Origin: JALOLG01 sp035557475
GTDB taxonomy: Bacteria > Actinomycetota > Acidimicrobiia > Acidimicrobiales > Ilumatobacteraceae
Length of the DNA stretch: 64,000 nt
Direction: 5' to 3'
Assembly: GCA_035557475.1 (NCBI GenBank)
Contig: DATMDV010000113.1
Span: 1 to 64,000 of the forward strand
The notes under the pieces were generated by a model. It had not been told where the DNA came from and did not search any database. It saw only the letters and a program-made list of their open reading frames with translations. The position numbers and the translations under genes were made by a program. Positions 1 to 9,200 of this stretch are shown in pieces; positions within the stretch are counted from its first letter, which is position 1, and the number at the start of each line of letters is the position of its first letter.

Positions 1-518
1 AGGAACCGCACCAGCACGGCGCCGTACAGCGGTCCCCACACCCAGCCGAACGTGTCGATCGCACCAAGCGTGCCAAGGGCGCGGGCACGGCCGCGCTCGG
101 AGTACACGTCACCGATCACGGCGAGCGCGACCGGCACCATCGCGCCACCGCCGAGCGCCGTCAGAACCCGGCCGACGAGGAATGGCCCGAGCGACGACGT
201 CAGCGGGATGACGATCGAGCCGGCGAGGAACAGCGCATAGGCGCCGAGAAACGTCCGACGCCGACCGATCACGTCGCTCAGCCGCCCGGCGATCGGCATC
301 ACCGCGATGTATGCGATCAGGTAGGCGTTGACGATCCACGCCGCGTCGTCGAGACCGTCGGGCAGCACCAGCCCGAGGTCGCCGATGATCGGCCGCAGCA
401 TCGTCGAGACAACCGTGAGGTCGTCGGCCGCGATGAACACGCCGAAGCCGACAACGGCCAACACGGCGCGGGGCGACGGCCCTCCGACGGTCGCTCGGTC
501 CGTGGATGCTTCAGTCAT
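1..518 (-). CDS. MFS multidrug/lipid exporter, P55-like (3' end cut by window)
   Basis: This is the N-terminal part of a major facilitator superfamily transporter; the gene runs off the left edge. I translated it by hand from an ATG at 518. After a short cytoplasmic start come hydrophobic helices and the MFS motif A, GRLSDVIGRRRTF, between helices 2 and 3, then LVGRVLTALGGGAMVPVAL, typical of 14-helix DHA2 drug/H+ antiporters. Its start overlaps the stop of the upstream lipoprotein gene by 8 nt (ATGACTGA), so the two are translationally coupled. In mycobacteria the lipoprotein LprG and the MFS pump P55 form the same pair and export triacylglycerides and lipoglycans; I infer this is the equivalent. 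The substrate cannot be read from the sequence. Confidence 0.85.
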   Translation of the reverse strand, partial: MTEASTDRATVGGPSPRAVLAVVGFGVFIAADDLTVVSTMLRPIIGDLGLVLPDGLDDAAWIVNAYLIAYIAVMPIAGRLSDVIGRRRTFLGAYALFLAGSIVIPLTSSLGPFLVGRVLTALGGGAMVPVALAVIGDVYSERGRARALGTLGAIDTFGWVWGPLYGAVLVRF

Positions 519-1251
519 CGACCTGCGGTGGGTCGATCTCGAACGTCTCGCCGTAGTCCCGCAGTTCGAGATCCCAGCTGCTCTCAGCCCCCTGGAAGGT
601 GGTCGTGAACTCGGCCGCCGTCACGAGGCCGGTGACGGGATGGATCCAGAAGTCGATCGCCACGTCCTGGTCGCGGACGAGCCTGGCGCTGATGATCTCC
701 ATCTGCGCCGCCGGCGCGACGCCGCGGACGTGGTACCGATTGCCGTCGCGGTCGTCCTCGCCGACGAACTCGGCATCCTGCAGTCCGGCGAGGAGCGGCC
801 GCCACCCCAGCTGAGGATCGAAGAATGACGACGGGTCGAGGTCGTAGCCGGCCGGGAGCGGTTCGAGCACACCGGTCACCGGGTTCGAGAGCCAGACCGT
901 CTCGTCGATGGCGACCGCGCCGAGTTCCGTCTTGAGCGACCCGTCGACCTCGACGGTCAGCAACGCATCCGCCGACCGCGGCGCGGCGAATCGACCGTCG
1001 ACCGATTCGAGCGCGAGCGACTCGAACGTGTCGATGTACACCGGCGCGCCCGAGCGGGTGAGCGTGAACCGCACGCTCGTGACGTCGCCCATCGCCTTGG
1101 CCGACGCGGTCAGAATCGCCGCCGACTCGGCCGGCAACGGATCGCCCTCTGGCTCGTCCGAACCACCGCAAGCGCCCAGCGCGAGTCCGGCGACAGCGGC
1201 GCCGACCAGCAATGCGCTTGCAGTTGCCTGGTGTCGGATCGCTGATCTCAT
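511..1251 (-). CDS. LppX/LprG-family lipid-binding lipoprotein
   Basis: Exported lipoprotein of about 246 residues. The signal peptide ends in a lipobox (LALGAC), followed by an acidic GGSDEPEGD linker and one soluble domain of beta-rich character that resembles the LppX_LprAFG family, which shuttles acylated lipids across the periplasm. The ATG at 1251 is preferred over an in-frame ATG at 1281 because AGGAAGG lies just before it and the signal peptide then starts correctly with MRSAIRHQ. The 3' end overlaps the MFS gene by 8 nt. The pairing with an MFS pump is the strongest argument for an LprG role; the fold assignment is from pattern resemblance. Confidence 0.75.
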   Translation of the reverse strand: MRSAIRHQATASALLVGAAVAGLALGACGGSDEPEGDPLPAESAAILTASAKAMGDVTSVRFTLTRSGAPVYIDTFESLALESVDGRFAAPRSADALLTVEVDGSLKTELGAVAIDETVWLSNPVTGVLEPLPAGYDLDPSSFFDPQLGWRPLLAGLQDAEFVGEDDRDGNRYHVRGVAPAAQMEIISARLVRDQDVAIDFWIHPVTGLVTAAEFTTTFQGAESSWDLELRDYGETFEIDPPQVDD

Positions 1252-1374
1252 TGCCTTCCTCTCATCGAGCCGACCCCTCATCGAGCCGGCATCAATCGAG
1301 CCAGCATGTCGTGACGCCGAACCGGCTCAACACTGATACCCCGTTCACTCGGTCAGTGATCGCGTCGAGCGACC

Positions 1375-2409
1375 TCAGGTCGAAGCGCGCACTGCCCGCG
1401 CGACCTCGCCCCACCGGTCGACCATCGGGGGATCGCGACGGATCGACTCGGCCGCGAGGTACGAGACGACGCGAGATGCGACACCCGCGTAGCGCTCGAC
1501 GAGACGGTCGGCGATCTCGTCCCACGACGCGACCACGGCGAAATGCTCGAGCATGTCGTCGGTGATCAGCGCCGCCATCCCCGGGACATCGCCGGCCCGC
1601 AGCCGTTCGCCGAGCTGTGGCGTCGTCCCCTCGAAGCCGAGCTCGTCGAACTGGAAGGCATAGTTGGGTGTCGATCCGTAGAACGCGATCTGGGTCTTGG
1701 CCGCCTCGATCAGCGGTGCCCGTTCCTCGTGGGTGTCGCCTGGCACGGCGAACACCGGGATGATGAGGTCGATGTCGGTCGGGTCACGTCCCGCGGTGGC
1801 CGCACCGTCGGCCACCGCCGGGATGAGGCGCTGGCGGAGGTACTGCGTCGAGTGCAACGGATGGACGTGCACCCCGTCGGCGACCTCCCCCGCCATCCGC
1901 GTCATGTACGGACCGACGGCGGAGATGTCGACCTTGATGTCGCCGAACGAGTGGCGGGGTGGCGCCCACTGCGGGGGGAGCAGGTTGAGCCGGTAGTACG
2001 GGCCGTCGTGGTCGAGCTTCTCGTCGCCCCGAAAGGCGCGCAAGCAGGCCTTGACGGCGAGAACGTAGTCCCGCAAGCGGGGCCCGGGTGGCGCGAACTC
2101 GGCGCTGTACCGGCGTTGGACGTGCGCTTTCACCTGGCTGCCGAGACCGAGCCGGAAACGGCCCTCGGTGTTGTGGGCGAGCTCCCACGCGATCGCCGCC
2201 GACACCATCGGGCTGCGCGGGAACGCGACCGCGATGCCAGTGGTGAACGTGAGTGTCGGCGCGGCGGTCGCCGCGGCGGCGATCTGCATCCACGGCACCT
2301 GACTGGTCTCGGTGTAGAGCATGCCGGAGAATCCGACTCGCTCGAGTTCGGTCGCGAGACGCGCGCTCTCCGCCCACGTGCTCCCCCCGCTCATCAGGTC
2401 GAACTCCAC
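1375..2409 (-). CDS. LLM-class F420-dependent oxidoreductase (TIGR03617-like)
   Basis: 344-residue luciferase-like monooxygenase fold, GTG start. It shows the usual landmarks: an N-terminal strand then a GG loop (residues 6-10), TFTTGIAVAFPRSPMVSA in the central barrel, GRFRLGLGSQVKAHVQRR, and AGEVADGVHVHPL toward the C-terminus. Proteins of this type use the deazaflavin F420 and oxidise or reduce small organic substrates; the substrate is not predictable. Length is normal for the subfamily. It stands as a single gene, with about 120 nt before the lipoprotein gene and 75 nt after the cupredoxin gene on the same strand. Confidence 0.85.
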   Translation of the reverse strand: MEFDLMSGGSTWAESARLATELERVGFSGMLYTETSQVPWMQIAAAATAAPTLTFTTGIAVAFPRSPMVSAAIAWELAHNTEGRFRLGLGSQVKAHVQRRYSAEFAPPGPRLRDYVLAVKACLRAFRGDEKLDHDGPYYRLNLLPPQWAPPRHSFGDIKVDISAVGPYMTRMAGEVADGVHVHPLHSTQYLRQRLIPAVADGAATAGRDPTDIDLIIPVFAVPGDTHEERAPLIEAAKTQIAFYGSTPNYAFQFDELGFEGTTPQLGERLRAGDVPGMAALITDDMLEHFAVVASWDEIADRLVERYAGVASRVVSYLAAESIRRDPPMVDRWGEVARAVRAST

Positions 2410-2484
2410 GACGGCTCCCGTTGCTCGGCGACGATCCGGCCCGACCGTACCGTGCCCTCGGTCCCGACCCAGAACGGGTGCTCG

Positions 2485-2964
2485 TCAGGCGGTGACGGTG
2501 ATCGTGCCCGTCATCGCCGGGTGCACCTCGCAGTGGAATGGGAACGTGCCCGCCTCGGTGACCGTGAACTCGAACGTTCCACCGGCGTCGATGAACCCGG
2601 AGTCGAACGCTCCGTCGTCGGACGTCCACGTGTGGCCGGCGCTGTCGTCGTTGCGCACGACGACTGTCGTGCCGACCGCGACGGTGATGTCCTCGCTGAA
2701 CGTGAACTCGGAGATCACGATCTCGGCGGCGCCCGCAGGAGCGTCGCCGGCAGGAGCCTCGGTACCCGGCGCAGCGGCCTCGCTGTCGCCAGGGGCATAG
2801 TCGCCGCGCCCGCCACCGGTGGTGTCGGCCGGGGGACTTGTCGTCTCGGCGGCAGCTGGTTCGGTCACTGCCGCGCCGGACGACTCTTCGTCGTCGTCAC
2901 CGCAGGCAGCGAGAAGGAGCGAGATGGCCGCGAGGGCGGCGAGGGATCCACGTTTCATGTTCAC
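2485..2964 (-). CDS. Cupredoxin (plastocyanin-like) lipoprotein
   Basis: 159-residue secreted copper protein. The N-terminus is a lipoprotein signal (ISLLLAAC), then a long low-complexity Ala/Glu/Pro/Gly linker to about residue 75, then a single plastocyanin/amicyanin-type domain. The type 1 copper ligands are visible: His in SAGHTWTS and the Cys-His-Met set in FHCEVHPAMTG. It should act as a small periplasmic electron carrier tethered to the membrane. The GTG at 2964 overlaps the stop of the TrmH gene (GTGA); an ATG at 2958 is an equally good start. The redox partner is not in the neighbourhood. Confidence 0.88.
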   Translation of the reverse strand: MNMKRGSLAALAAISLLLAACGDDDEESSGAAVTEPAAAETTSPPADTTGGGRGDYAPGDSEAAAPGTEAPAGDAPAGAAEIVISEFTFSEDITVAVGTTVVVRNDDSAGHTWTSDDGAFDSGFIDAGGTFEFTVTEAGTFPFHCEVHPAMTGTITVTA

Positions 2965-3785
2965 GTCTCAAGAGTACGTTTCGAACCGGCGTGCGGTTCG
3001 CGGGCGATTGCGGCGAACGCCACGGCGGCGGCGGCAGCCACGTTGAGCGAGTCGACGTCGGGCGCGATCGGAATCCTGACCTCGGTCGATGCGGCGTCCA
3101 TCGCGGCGCGGCTCAGGCCGGGACCCTCTGCGCCCAGCACCAGCGCCAGGCGGTCGGGGACCGGCATCGTCCAGAGGTCGGTCGCGTCGGACCGCGGCGT
3201 CAGCGCCCACATCTCGAAGCCGGCCGATCGGATGGTCGCCAGCCCGGCGTTCCAGTCGGTGGCCCGGGCGACGGGGATGAACAGGATCTCGCCCATGCTC
3301 ACCCGAACCGTGCGCCGGTAGTAGGGATCGATGCACGTCGGGTCGAGCACGAGCGCGTCGATCCCGAACGCCCGTGCCGATCGTGCGATCGCACCGAGGT
3401 TCTCCGGATCGTTGAGCCCTTCGAGGACGGCGATGCGCCGCACGCTCGGGAGCAGGACCTGCAGCGTCGGCAATGGCCTGCGGTCGGCGGAGGCGACGGC
3501 GCCCCGATGGATGTCGAAGCCGACCGTGGCCTTGAGCACGCTGGTCGCCGCGACGTACACGGGCACGGTGAGCCCGTCGAGGAGCGGTGCCAGGCGTTCG
3601 TACTTCTGCGACGAGACCAGCACCGAGCGGATGCGATGATCCGACTGCAACAGCCGCTCGATCGCCACCGGCCCCTCGGCGATGAAGAACTGGTCGCCCT
3701 CCCGCCGCTGGCGTGCCGCGACGTCGATGAGGTCGACGTAGTCCGCCAACCGCGGGTCGGCCGGATCCTCGATCGCAACGCGCAC
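2961..3785 (-). CDS. TrmH/SpoU-family RNA 2'-O-methyltransferase
   Basis: 274-residue SPOUT methyltransferase that should place a methyl group on a ribose 2'-OH of tRNA or rRNA using S-adenosylmethionine. An N-terminal substrate-binding domain of about 100 residues is followed by the three SpoU motifs: NDPENLGAIARSARAFG (motif 1), LVLGAEGPGLS (motif 2) and IPIAPDVDSLNVAAAAAVA (motif 3, the trefoil knot). GTG start at 3785. The target nucleotide cannot be assigned. The downstream cupredoxin gene starts inside its stop codon. The AlkB gene is divergent. Confidence 0.9.
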   Translation of the reverse strand: MRVAIEDPADPRLADYVDLIDVAARQRREGDQFFIAEGPVAIERLLQSDHRIRSVLVSSQKYERLAPLLDGLTVPVYVAATSVLKATVGFDIHRGAVASADRRPLPTLQVLLPSVRRIAVLEGLNDPENLGAIARSARAFGIDALVLDPTCIDPYYRRTVRVSMGEILFIPVARATDWNAGLATIRSAGFEMWALTPRSDATDLWTMPVPDRLALVLGAEGPGLSRAAMDAASTEVRIPIAPDVDSLNVAAAAAVAFAAIAREPHAGSKRTLET

Positions 3786-3856
3786 TCCGCCCAGTGTTGC
3801 CGCGGAGGAGCGGAGGCGGCTTGACGTGCGCCGCGGCTCGCGCGAACATCGAACAC

Positions 3857-4483
3857 GTGTTCTTGCAGGGCTCGCTGTTCGGATGTCTGGCGCCCGAGTT
3901 CGATATCACGTTCGAGGCCCTCGAACGTGCGCACCTCGACGACGCGAGCTGGATCGACTTCGCCCCGGGCTGGCTCCGGGGTGCCGACGCGGTGTTCGAC
4001 GAGCTCCACAACTCGTTGCCGTGGCGGCAGCGTCGCAACGTGCGCATGTTCGACTCGTTGGTCGACGAGCCGCGCCTCGTGGCGTGGTGGACCGAGGCCA
4101 AGGGCACCGCCGAGCCGCTCCCGCTGCTCGCCGAGATGCGACGAGCGCTGAGCGCGCGGTACGACGAGAACTTCGACTCGATCGGCTTCAACCTGTATCG
4201 CGACGGCGACGATTCGGTGGCCTGGCACGGCGACCGGCACCGCCACAACGTCGTCAACCCGGTGATCGCGATCGTCAGCGTCGGTGCCGCCCGACCATTG
4301 CGCATCCGGCCCCGCGGCGGGGGACCGTCACGCGGGTGGGATCTCGGACTCGGCGACCTGTTCGTCATGGGCGGGGCGTGCCAGCACGACTGGGAGCATT
4401 CCGTGCCGAAGGTCCGTCACGTCAGCGGCCCGCGCCTGTCGATCACGTTCCGGTACGGCACCGGCGACGTCTTGATGACGTGA
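3857..4483 (+). CDS. AlkB-like 2-oxoglutarate/Fe(II)-dependent dioxygenase
   Basis: 208-residue AlkB-family enzyme that oxidatively removes alkyl groups from damaged DNA or RNA bases. The iron ligands are visible: His and Asp in WHGDRH (about residues 124 and 126) and the distal His in DWEHSVPK (about 181). The 2-oxoglutarate-binding Arg lies in PRLSITFR. Longer in-frame starts exist (GTG 3794, TTG 3821 after GGAGG-like sequence). I chose GTG 3857 because the product then begins MFLQGSLFG, like other actinobacterial AlkB proteins, and this leaves room for a promoter opposite the divergent TrmH gene. Its 3' end faces the thioesterase gene with 3 nt between. Confidence 0.88.
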   Translation: MFLQGSLFGCLAPEFDITFEALERAHLDDASWIDFAPGWLRGADAVFDELHNSLPWRQRRNVRMFDSLVDEPRLVAWWTEAKGTAEPLPLLAEMRRALSARYDENFDSIGFNLYRDGDDSVAWHGDRHRHNVVNPVIAIVSVGAARPLRIRPRGGGPSRGWDLGLGDLFVMGGACQHDWEHSVPKVRHVSGPRLSITFRYGTGDVLMT

Positions 4484-4486
4484 CCG

Positions 4487-4912
4487 TCATGGCGTCACCG
4501 CGAATGGCAGGGCGTACGTGCCCTGCGCGGTCGCGGTCGGCTTTTCGACGCGGTCGTCGCACCACACGTGGACGGTGCCCACCACGTTGCGGCGGCCGGA
4601 CGATTCGAGCGTTGCCCGCGCCCACAGCACCGAGCCCTGCGCCGGCCGCAGGTAGCGGATCGAAAGCTCCGACGTCAATGCCATCGGCTCGATCCGTCCG
4701 ATCGCGGCGAAGACGAGATACCAGAGCGCGGCGTCGGCGAGCCCGAACTGGGCCGGCCCGGAGATGAACCCGCCCGGACGCAGCGCCGTCTGATCGACGT
4801 CGTACCTGGCGACCGCGTACCCCGCGCCGAGCTCGGCGCAACGGTTGGGGGTGCCCGCGAACTGCGTCGTGACCATCGCGTTGACGGCCTCGACCGTCAC
4901 TTCCGTCGTCAT
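4487..4912 (-). CDS. Hotdog-fold thioesterase (PaaI-like)
   Basis: About 141 residues with the hotdog thioesterase pattern: the central helix GGFISGPAQFGLADAALWY followed by strands (ALTSELSIRYLRPAQG, VLWARATLESSGRRNVVG). The family hydrolyses acyl-CoA thioesters in the cytoplasm; the residues of the central helix fit the PaaI/4HBT group, though substrate cannot be told. The ATG at 4912 (MTTEVTVE) is preferred to one at 4945 because the extra 11 residues look like untranslated leader. It is convergent with the AlkB gene and divergent from the flavoprotein gene. Confidence 0.8.
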   Translation of the reverse strand: MTTEVTVEAVNAMVTTQFAGTPNRCAELGAGYAVARYDVDQTALRPGGFISGPAQFGLADAALWYLVFAAIGRIEPMALTSELSIRYLRPAQGSVLWARATLESSGRRNVVGTVHVWCDDRVEKPTATAQGTYALPFAVTP

Positions 4913-4989
4913 CGGTTCGACGCTACGACATTGACGCGACGACACGGTTGGGCACGAGGCAGGCGCGTCGTCCTGCTAGGCCATGCGGA

Positions 4990-6195
4990 ATGCTCGAGCG
5001 AATCGTCGTGGTCGGAGGCTCGCTGGCCGGGCTGCGCGCCGTCGAGTCGTTGCGCGCCGGCGGCTACGACCGTGAGCTGATCGTCGTCGGCTCCGAGACG
5101 CATCGACCGTACGACCGGCCACCGCTGTCGAAGAAGCTGCTGGCCGGCGAGTGGGAGCCCGACCGGATCGAGCTGCGCAAGCCCGATGATCTCGACACGC
5201 TCGGCGTGACGTGGCGACTCGGAGCGCCGGCCACTGGTCTCGACGTCGGGGCGCGCCGGCTGACGGTGGCCGATGGGACCGAGATCGCCTTCGATGCGAT
5301 CGTCATCGCAACCGGCGCGGCGCCGCGGCGGCTGCCCGGCCAGACCGACTGGCCCCACGTCGTGGAGTTGCGGACGATCGACGACGCGCTCGATCTGCGC
5401 GCCCGCCTCCGCGACGGCGACGCCCGCGTCGTGGTGATCGGCGCCGGCTTCATCGGGCTCGAAGTCGCGGCAACGGCTCGCCGGCTGGGCAACACGGTGA
5501 CTGTCCTCGAAGGCGCGCCGGCGCCGTTGATCCGTGGCCTCGGTCCCGCGATGGGAGCCGGATGCGCGCAGGTGCACGGCGACTACGGCACGGCGATCCG
5601 CTGCGGCATCAGCGTGGCGGCGATCGTCGCCGGAGGCGTTGTGCTGGGCGACGGCGAGTTGGTGCCGGCGGACGTGATCGTCGTCGGCATCGGGGTCGCA
5701 CCGGTGACCGACTGGCTCGTTGGCAGCGGGCTCGAGATCCGTGACGGGATCGTGTGTGACGCGATGCTGAACGCCGGAGCGCCGGGCGTGTTCGCGGCGG
5801 GCGACGTGGCGCGCTGGCCGAACCAACTCTTCGACGAGGAGATGCGGGTCGAGCACTGGACGAACGCCGCCGAGCAGGGCGCCGTGGCGGCGAGCAACCT
5901 GCTGGCCGAGGCCCGCGGTGAGCCTGGTGAACCGTACGCGCCGGTGCCGTTCTTCTGGAGCGATCAGTACGACCGCCGGATCCAGTTCCTCGGCCGGGCG
6001 GCACCCGACGACGACGTGCTGGTCGTCAGCGGCTCGATCGAGGAGCGGTCGTTCATCGCGTTGTACGGCCGCGCCCGGCGGCTGCGCGGCGTGCTCGGCA
6101 TGAACCTCCCACGACTCGTCATGAAGTTCCGGCCCCTCCTCGCCCGACGCGCGGCGTTGGACGAGGGAGTTGCGCTCGCCGCCGAGCTCAGCTGA
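4990..6195 (+). CDS. FAD-dependent ferredoxin reductase-type oxidoreductase
   Basis: 401-residue flavoprotein of the pyridine nucleotide-disulphide oxidoreductase superfamily, closest in layout to ferredoxin/rubredoxin reductases. FAD site: VVVGGSLAGLRAVESLR near the start, with ATGAAPRRLPG and VFAAGDVARWP closing it. NAD(P)H site: VVIGAGFIGLEVAATARRLG around residue 160. The C-terminal domain has the WSDQYDRRIQFLG signature of Reductase_C. It would pass electrons from NAD(P)H to a ferredoxin serving a cytochrome P450 or Rieske oxygenase. ATG 4990 gives the normal MLERIVVVGG start. The gene ends convergently inside the neighbouring gene with an 8-nt overlap. Confidence 0.9.
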   Translation: MLERIVVVGGSLAGLRAVESLRAGGYDRELIVVGSETHRPYDRPPLSKKLLAGEWEPDRIELRKPDDLDTLGVTWRLGAPATGLDVGARRLTVADGTEIAFDAIVIATGAAPRRLPGQTDWPHVVELRTIDDALDLRARLRDGDARVVVIGAGFIGLEVAATARRLGNTVTVLEGAPAPLIRGLGPAMGAGCAQVHGDYGTAIRCGISVAAIVAGGVVLGDGELVPADVIVVGIGVAPVTDWLVGSGLEIRDGIVCDAMLNAGAPGVFAAGDVARWPNQLFDEEMRVEHWTNAAEQGAVAASNLLAEARGEPGEPYAPVPFFWSDQYDRRIQFLGRAAPDDDVLVVSGSIEERSFIALYGRARRLRGVLGMNLPRLVMKFRPLLARRAALDEGVALAAELS

Positions 6196-6200
6196 GCTCG
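6183..6200. repeat. 18-bp perfect palindrome at convergent gene ends
   Basis: The sequence CGAGCTCAGCTGAGCTCG is its own reverse complement and covers both stop codons of the convergent flavoprotein and lamin-tail genes. As a result both proteins end in the same codons, encoding Glu-Leu-Ser-stop. It may fold as a short hairpin at both mRNA ends. Confidence 0.8.
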
Positions 6201-9200
6201 ATGTCGGAGCCCGAGATCTGCACGCTGCCGCCGATGATCCGGCCGCCGTCGACCTTCGAGCTGCTGACCTGCACGACGCCGTTCGGGGCGGCGATCACGC
6301 CGGACCATTCGATCTTGCTTCCCGACAGGCCGATGCCCGAGTTCCAACACGAACCACCCGCCGAGAACAGGGCCGGCATGTCGGCGCGCGCCGGGCTGAT
6401 CTTGGCCGACCCGCTGACCTGGATGCGGCCCGTCGCCACGATCGTCACACCGGTCAGCGCCGGTGCGTTGCCGGAGATCGTGACGTCGCCGGCGACGTAG
6501 TGGATGCCGGGTGCTGCGCCGCCGCCGCTGACCGTCCACGAGCCGAGGTGTGCCGTGTAGCCGGGCAGTGACGACCACCGCCCACCGGGCAGGAAGTCGG
6601 CGAGCAGCCATGGCACGACGGCGACAACTGGCAGCGGCGAGTGGGTCACCGAGTCGGCGACCACGCCGTGACCGACGTGACCCGAGCCGCCGTACGAGAT
6701 CGCACCGTGCACGGCGATCTGGCTGCCGCTGATGTTGATGTTGCCGTTGCTCCGAACGTTCCCGCTGATGTCGATCTGAGATCCCGACAGCTGGACCCCG
6801 CTGCCACACACGGCCGGCGCCGTGGCGAGGATCGTGTACCCATCGGCGGCGACCGGCAGCGTGGTGACCGGGGGTTGCGTCGTCGTTGTCGGAGGTGTGG
6901 TCGTCGTCGACGAGGTCGAGGACGATGTCGGAGGTGTGGTCGTCGTGGTCGGAGCAGTCGTGGTCGTGGTCGTTGTCGCCGCCGCAGTCGTCGGAGCAGC
7001 AGTGGTCGGCGGAAGCGTTGTCGTCGTCGTGGTGGTGGTGGTCGAGGTGGTCGACGTCGTCGTCGGTGGCGGCGCAACCTCACAGGCGTTGGCGGCCCGT
7101 GGTGTACCGAGCTCGCCACGCGTGCCGTACGTGGTGACCGACGTGCACCAGTTCGCCGGGTCGGCGTTGTACATCGCCGGATCACGCAACGACGCGCTCG
7201 CCCCGGGCGCCGCTGGCAGCGGACGGGACGACGTCCACGTCACCCGATCGACCGGCACCAGATCGGCGTCGAGCAGTGAGATCTCGTCGGCATCGTTGCT
7301 GAGCGGGAACGCCGAGTCGAAGCTGTAGTTGACCGGCGCGCCGCCGTTGACCTTCGTCGAACGGTCGCGGCCGAGGACGATCACGCCGCCCGGCTGGATC
7401 AGCAGCGCCCCGCCGGCCGCGATCGTGTGCGCATCGAAGTCGTCGTCGCGCAGCACCCAGCCGTTGACGTCGATCGGCGCGTCCGTCGCGTTGTACAGCT
7501 CGATCCACTCGCCCGCGGTGTCGCTGACGGTGTTGGGATCGATGTGAACCTCGTTCACGACGACGGCGACATGCGGCAGCTCGGTGCAATCGTTGGCGGT
7601 GCCCGGCGTGCCGCGGTCGCCCGCGCCGAACTGCGGCCCGGACTCACACCAGCCCTGGTCGAGGAGCGCCATCGACGCACCGTTGGGTCGGATCCACGTG
7701 GCTCCGTCGTCCCAGCTGACCTCGTCGACCGGGAGGCCGTGCGAATCGCGCAGGGCGATCGAGTCGGCGCCGTTGCCGAGCACGAACGAGCCGCCGTACG
7801 AGTAGTCGACCGCCGCGCCACCGTTGCGGGACGTGTCGGTCGAGCGACCGATCACCGCGTAGCCACCGGCGGGCACGACGAGGCTGCCGCGCACGATGTG
7901 GAGATCGGACGCGCCGTCGTCGATCGCCCAGCCGTCGAGATCGACGTCGGCCGCGGTCGGGTTGTGGATCTCGATCCACTCACCGGCGCTGTCACCGACG
8001 GCCGCCGGGTTGCGCATGATCTCGGAGATCCGGAGCTCGGGCGGCGGCGCCGGTTGTTCGCACGAGTTGGCGACACCCGGTGTGCCGAAGTCGCCGTCGC
8101 CGAAGCGATCGACCGACTCGCACCAGTTGGCGCCGAGTGCGTTGTCGCCGGAGGCGAAGCCGAGCGCGATCGACCGGCCGTGGGGGATCGGGAAGCCGCG
8201 CGCCTCGCTCCAATCGACACGATCGACCACCGCCCCGGTCGTCGACTTGAGCACGACCCGTCCGCTCGCGTTGTAGAGCGGAACGCCGGTGCCGTACACG
8301 TAGTCAGCCGTGACACCGCCGTTGGCGGACGGGTCGCCGTTGGCCGCGAGCACGGCCGACTCGCCGGGCGCCACAACGAGGCTCGAGATCGTGTTGGTCA
8401 GGTAGTCGCCACCCGTGATGGTCCACCCGCTGAGGTCGACGGGCTGCTCGCCGAGGTTGGCGACCTCGAACCACTCCGAGTTGCGCTCGCTCGCCGGCAG
8501 TTCGGGATCGAACATGATCTCGGTGATCGCGATGGGTTGCTGACCTGGCCGCACGCACCACGTCGGCAGTCCGGGCGTGCCCTTGTCACCGATCGCCCAC
8601 GACGTGGTCGACGTGCACCACTGCTTCCCGAGGGAGTTGTCGGCGTTGGGGTCGGTCAGTGCCATCGACGCGCCGATCGGGTCGGGGAACGTCCGGCCGT
8701 CGTCCCAGCGGACGCGATCGACCTGCACGCCATCGCGGTCGGCGATGACCAGCTCGTCGCTGTCGTTGAACATGCGCATCTCGGTGCCGTACACGAAGTC
8801 GAGCGCGACGCCGCCGTTGCCGTCGGCCGACGGTCCGAACAGCGCGTATCCACCGGCCGCCACGACGACGCCGGCGTCGACGACGAAGCGGTCGTGGTCG
8901 TCGTCCTTGATGGTGTACCCGGTCATGTCGACGGGCTCGGCACCAGGGTTGTGCACCTCGAACCACTCGCCGGTGTAGTCCGACGTGGCGCCCGGGTTCT
9001 GCATGATCTCGGTGATCACGAGCGGGTGAGCGGTCGGCGTGCAGCGGTTCGGCGCGCCGGGGCTGCCGAGATCGCCACGATGCATCACCGTCGTCGACGC
9101 GCACCAGCTCGCCCCGTCGCCGTTGTCGAGGGCCGGGTCGGCGAGGGCCATCGAGCGTCCGTCGTAGACCGTGAAGCCGGCGTTGCGGTAGTCGACGACG

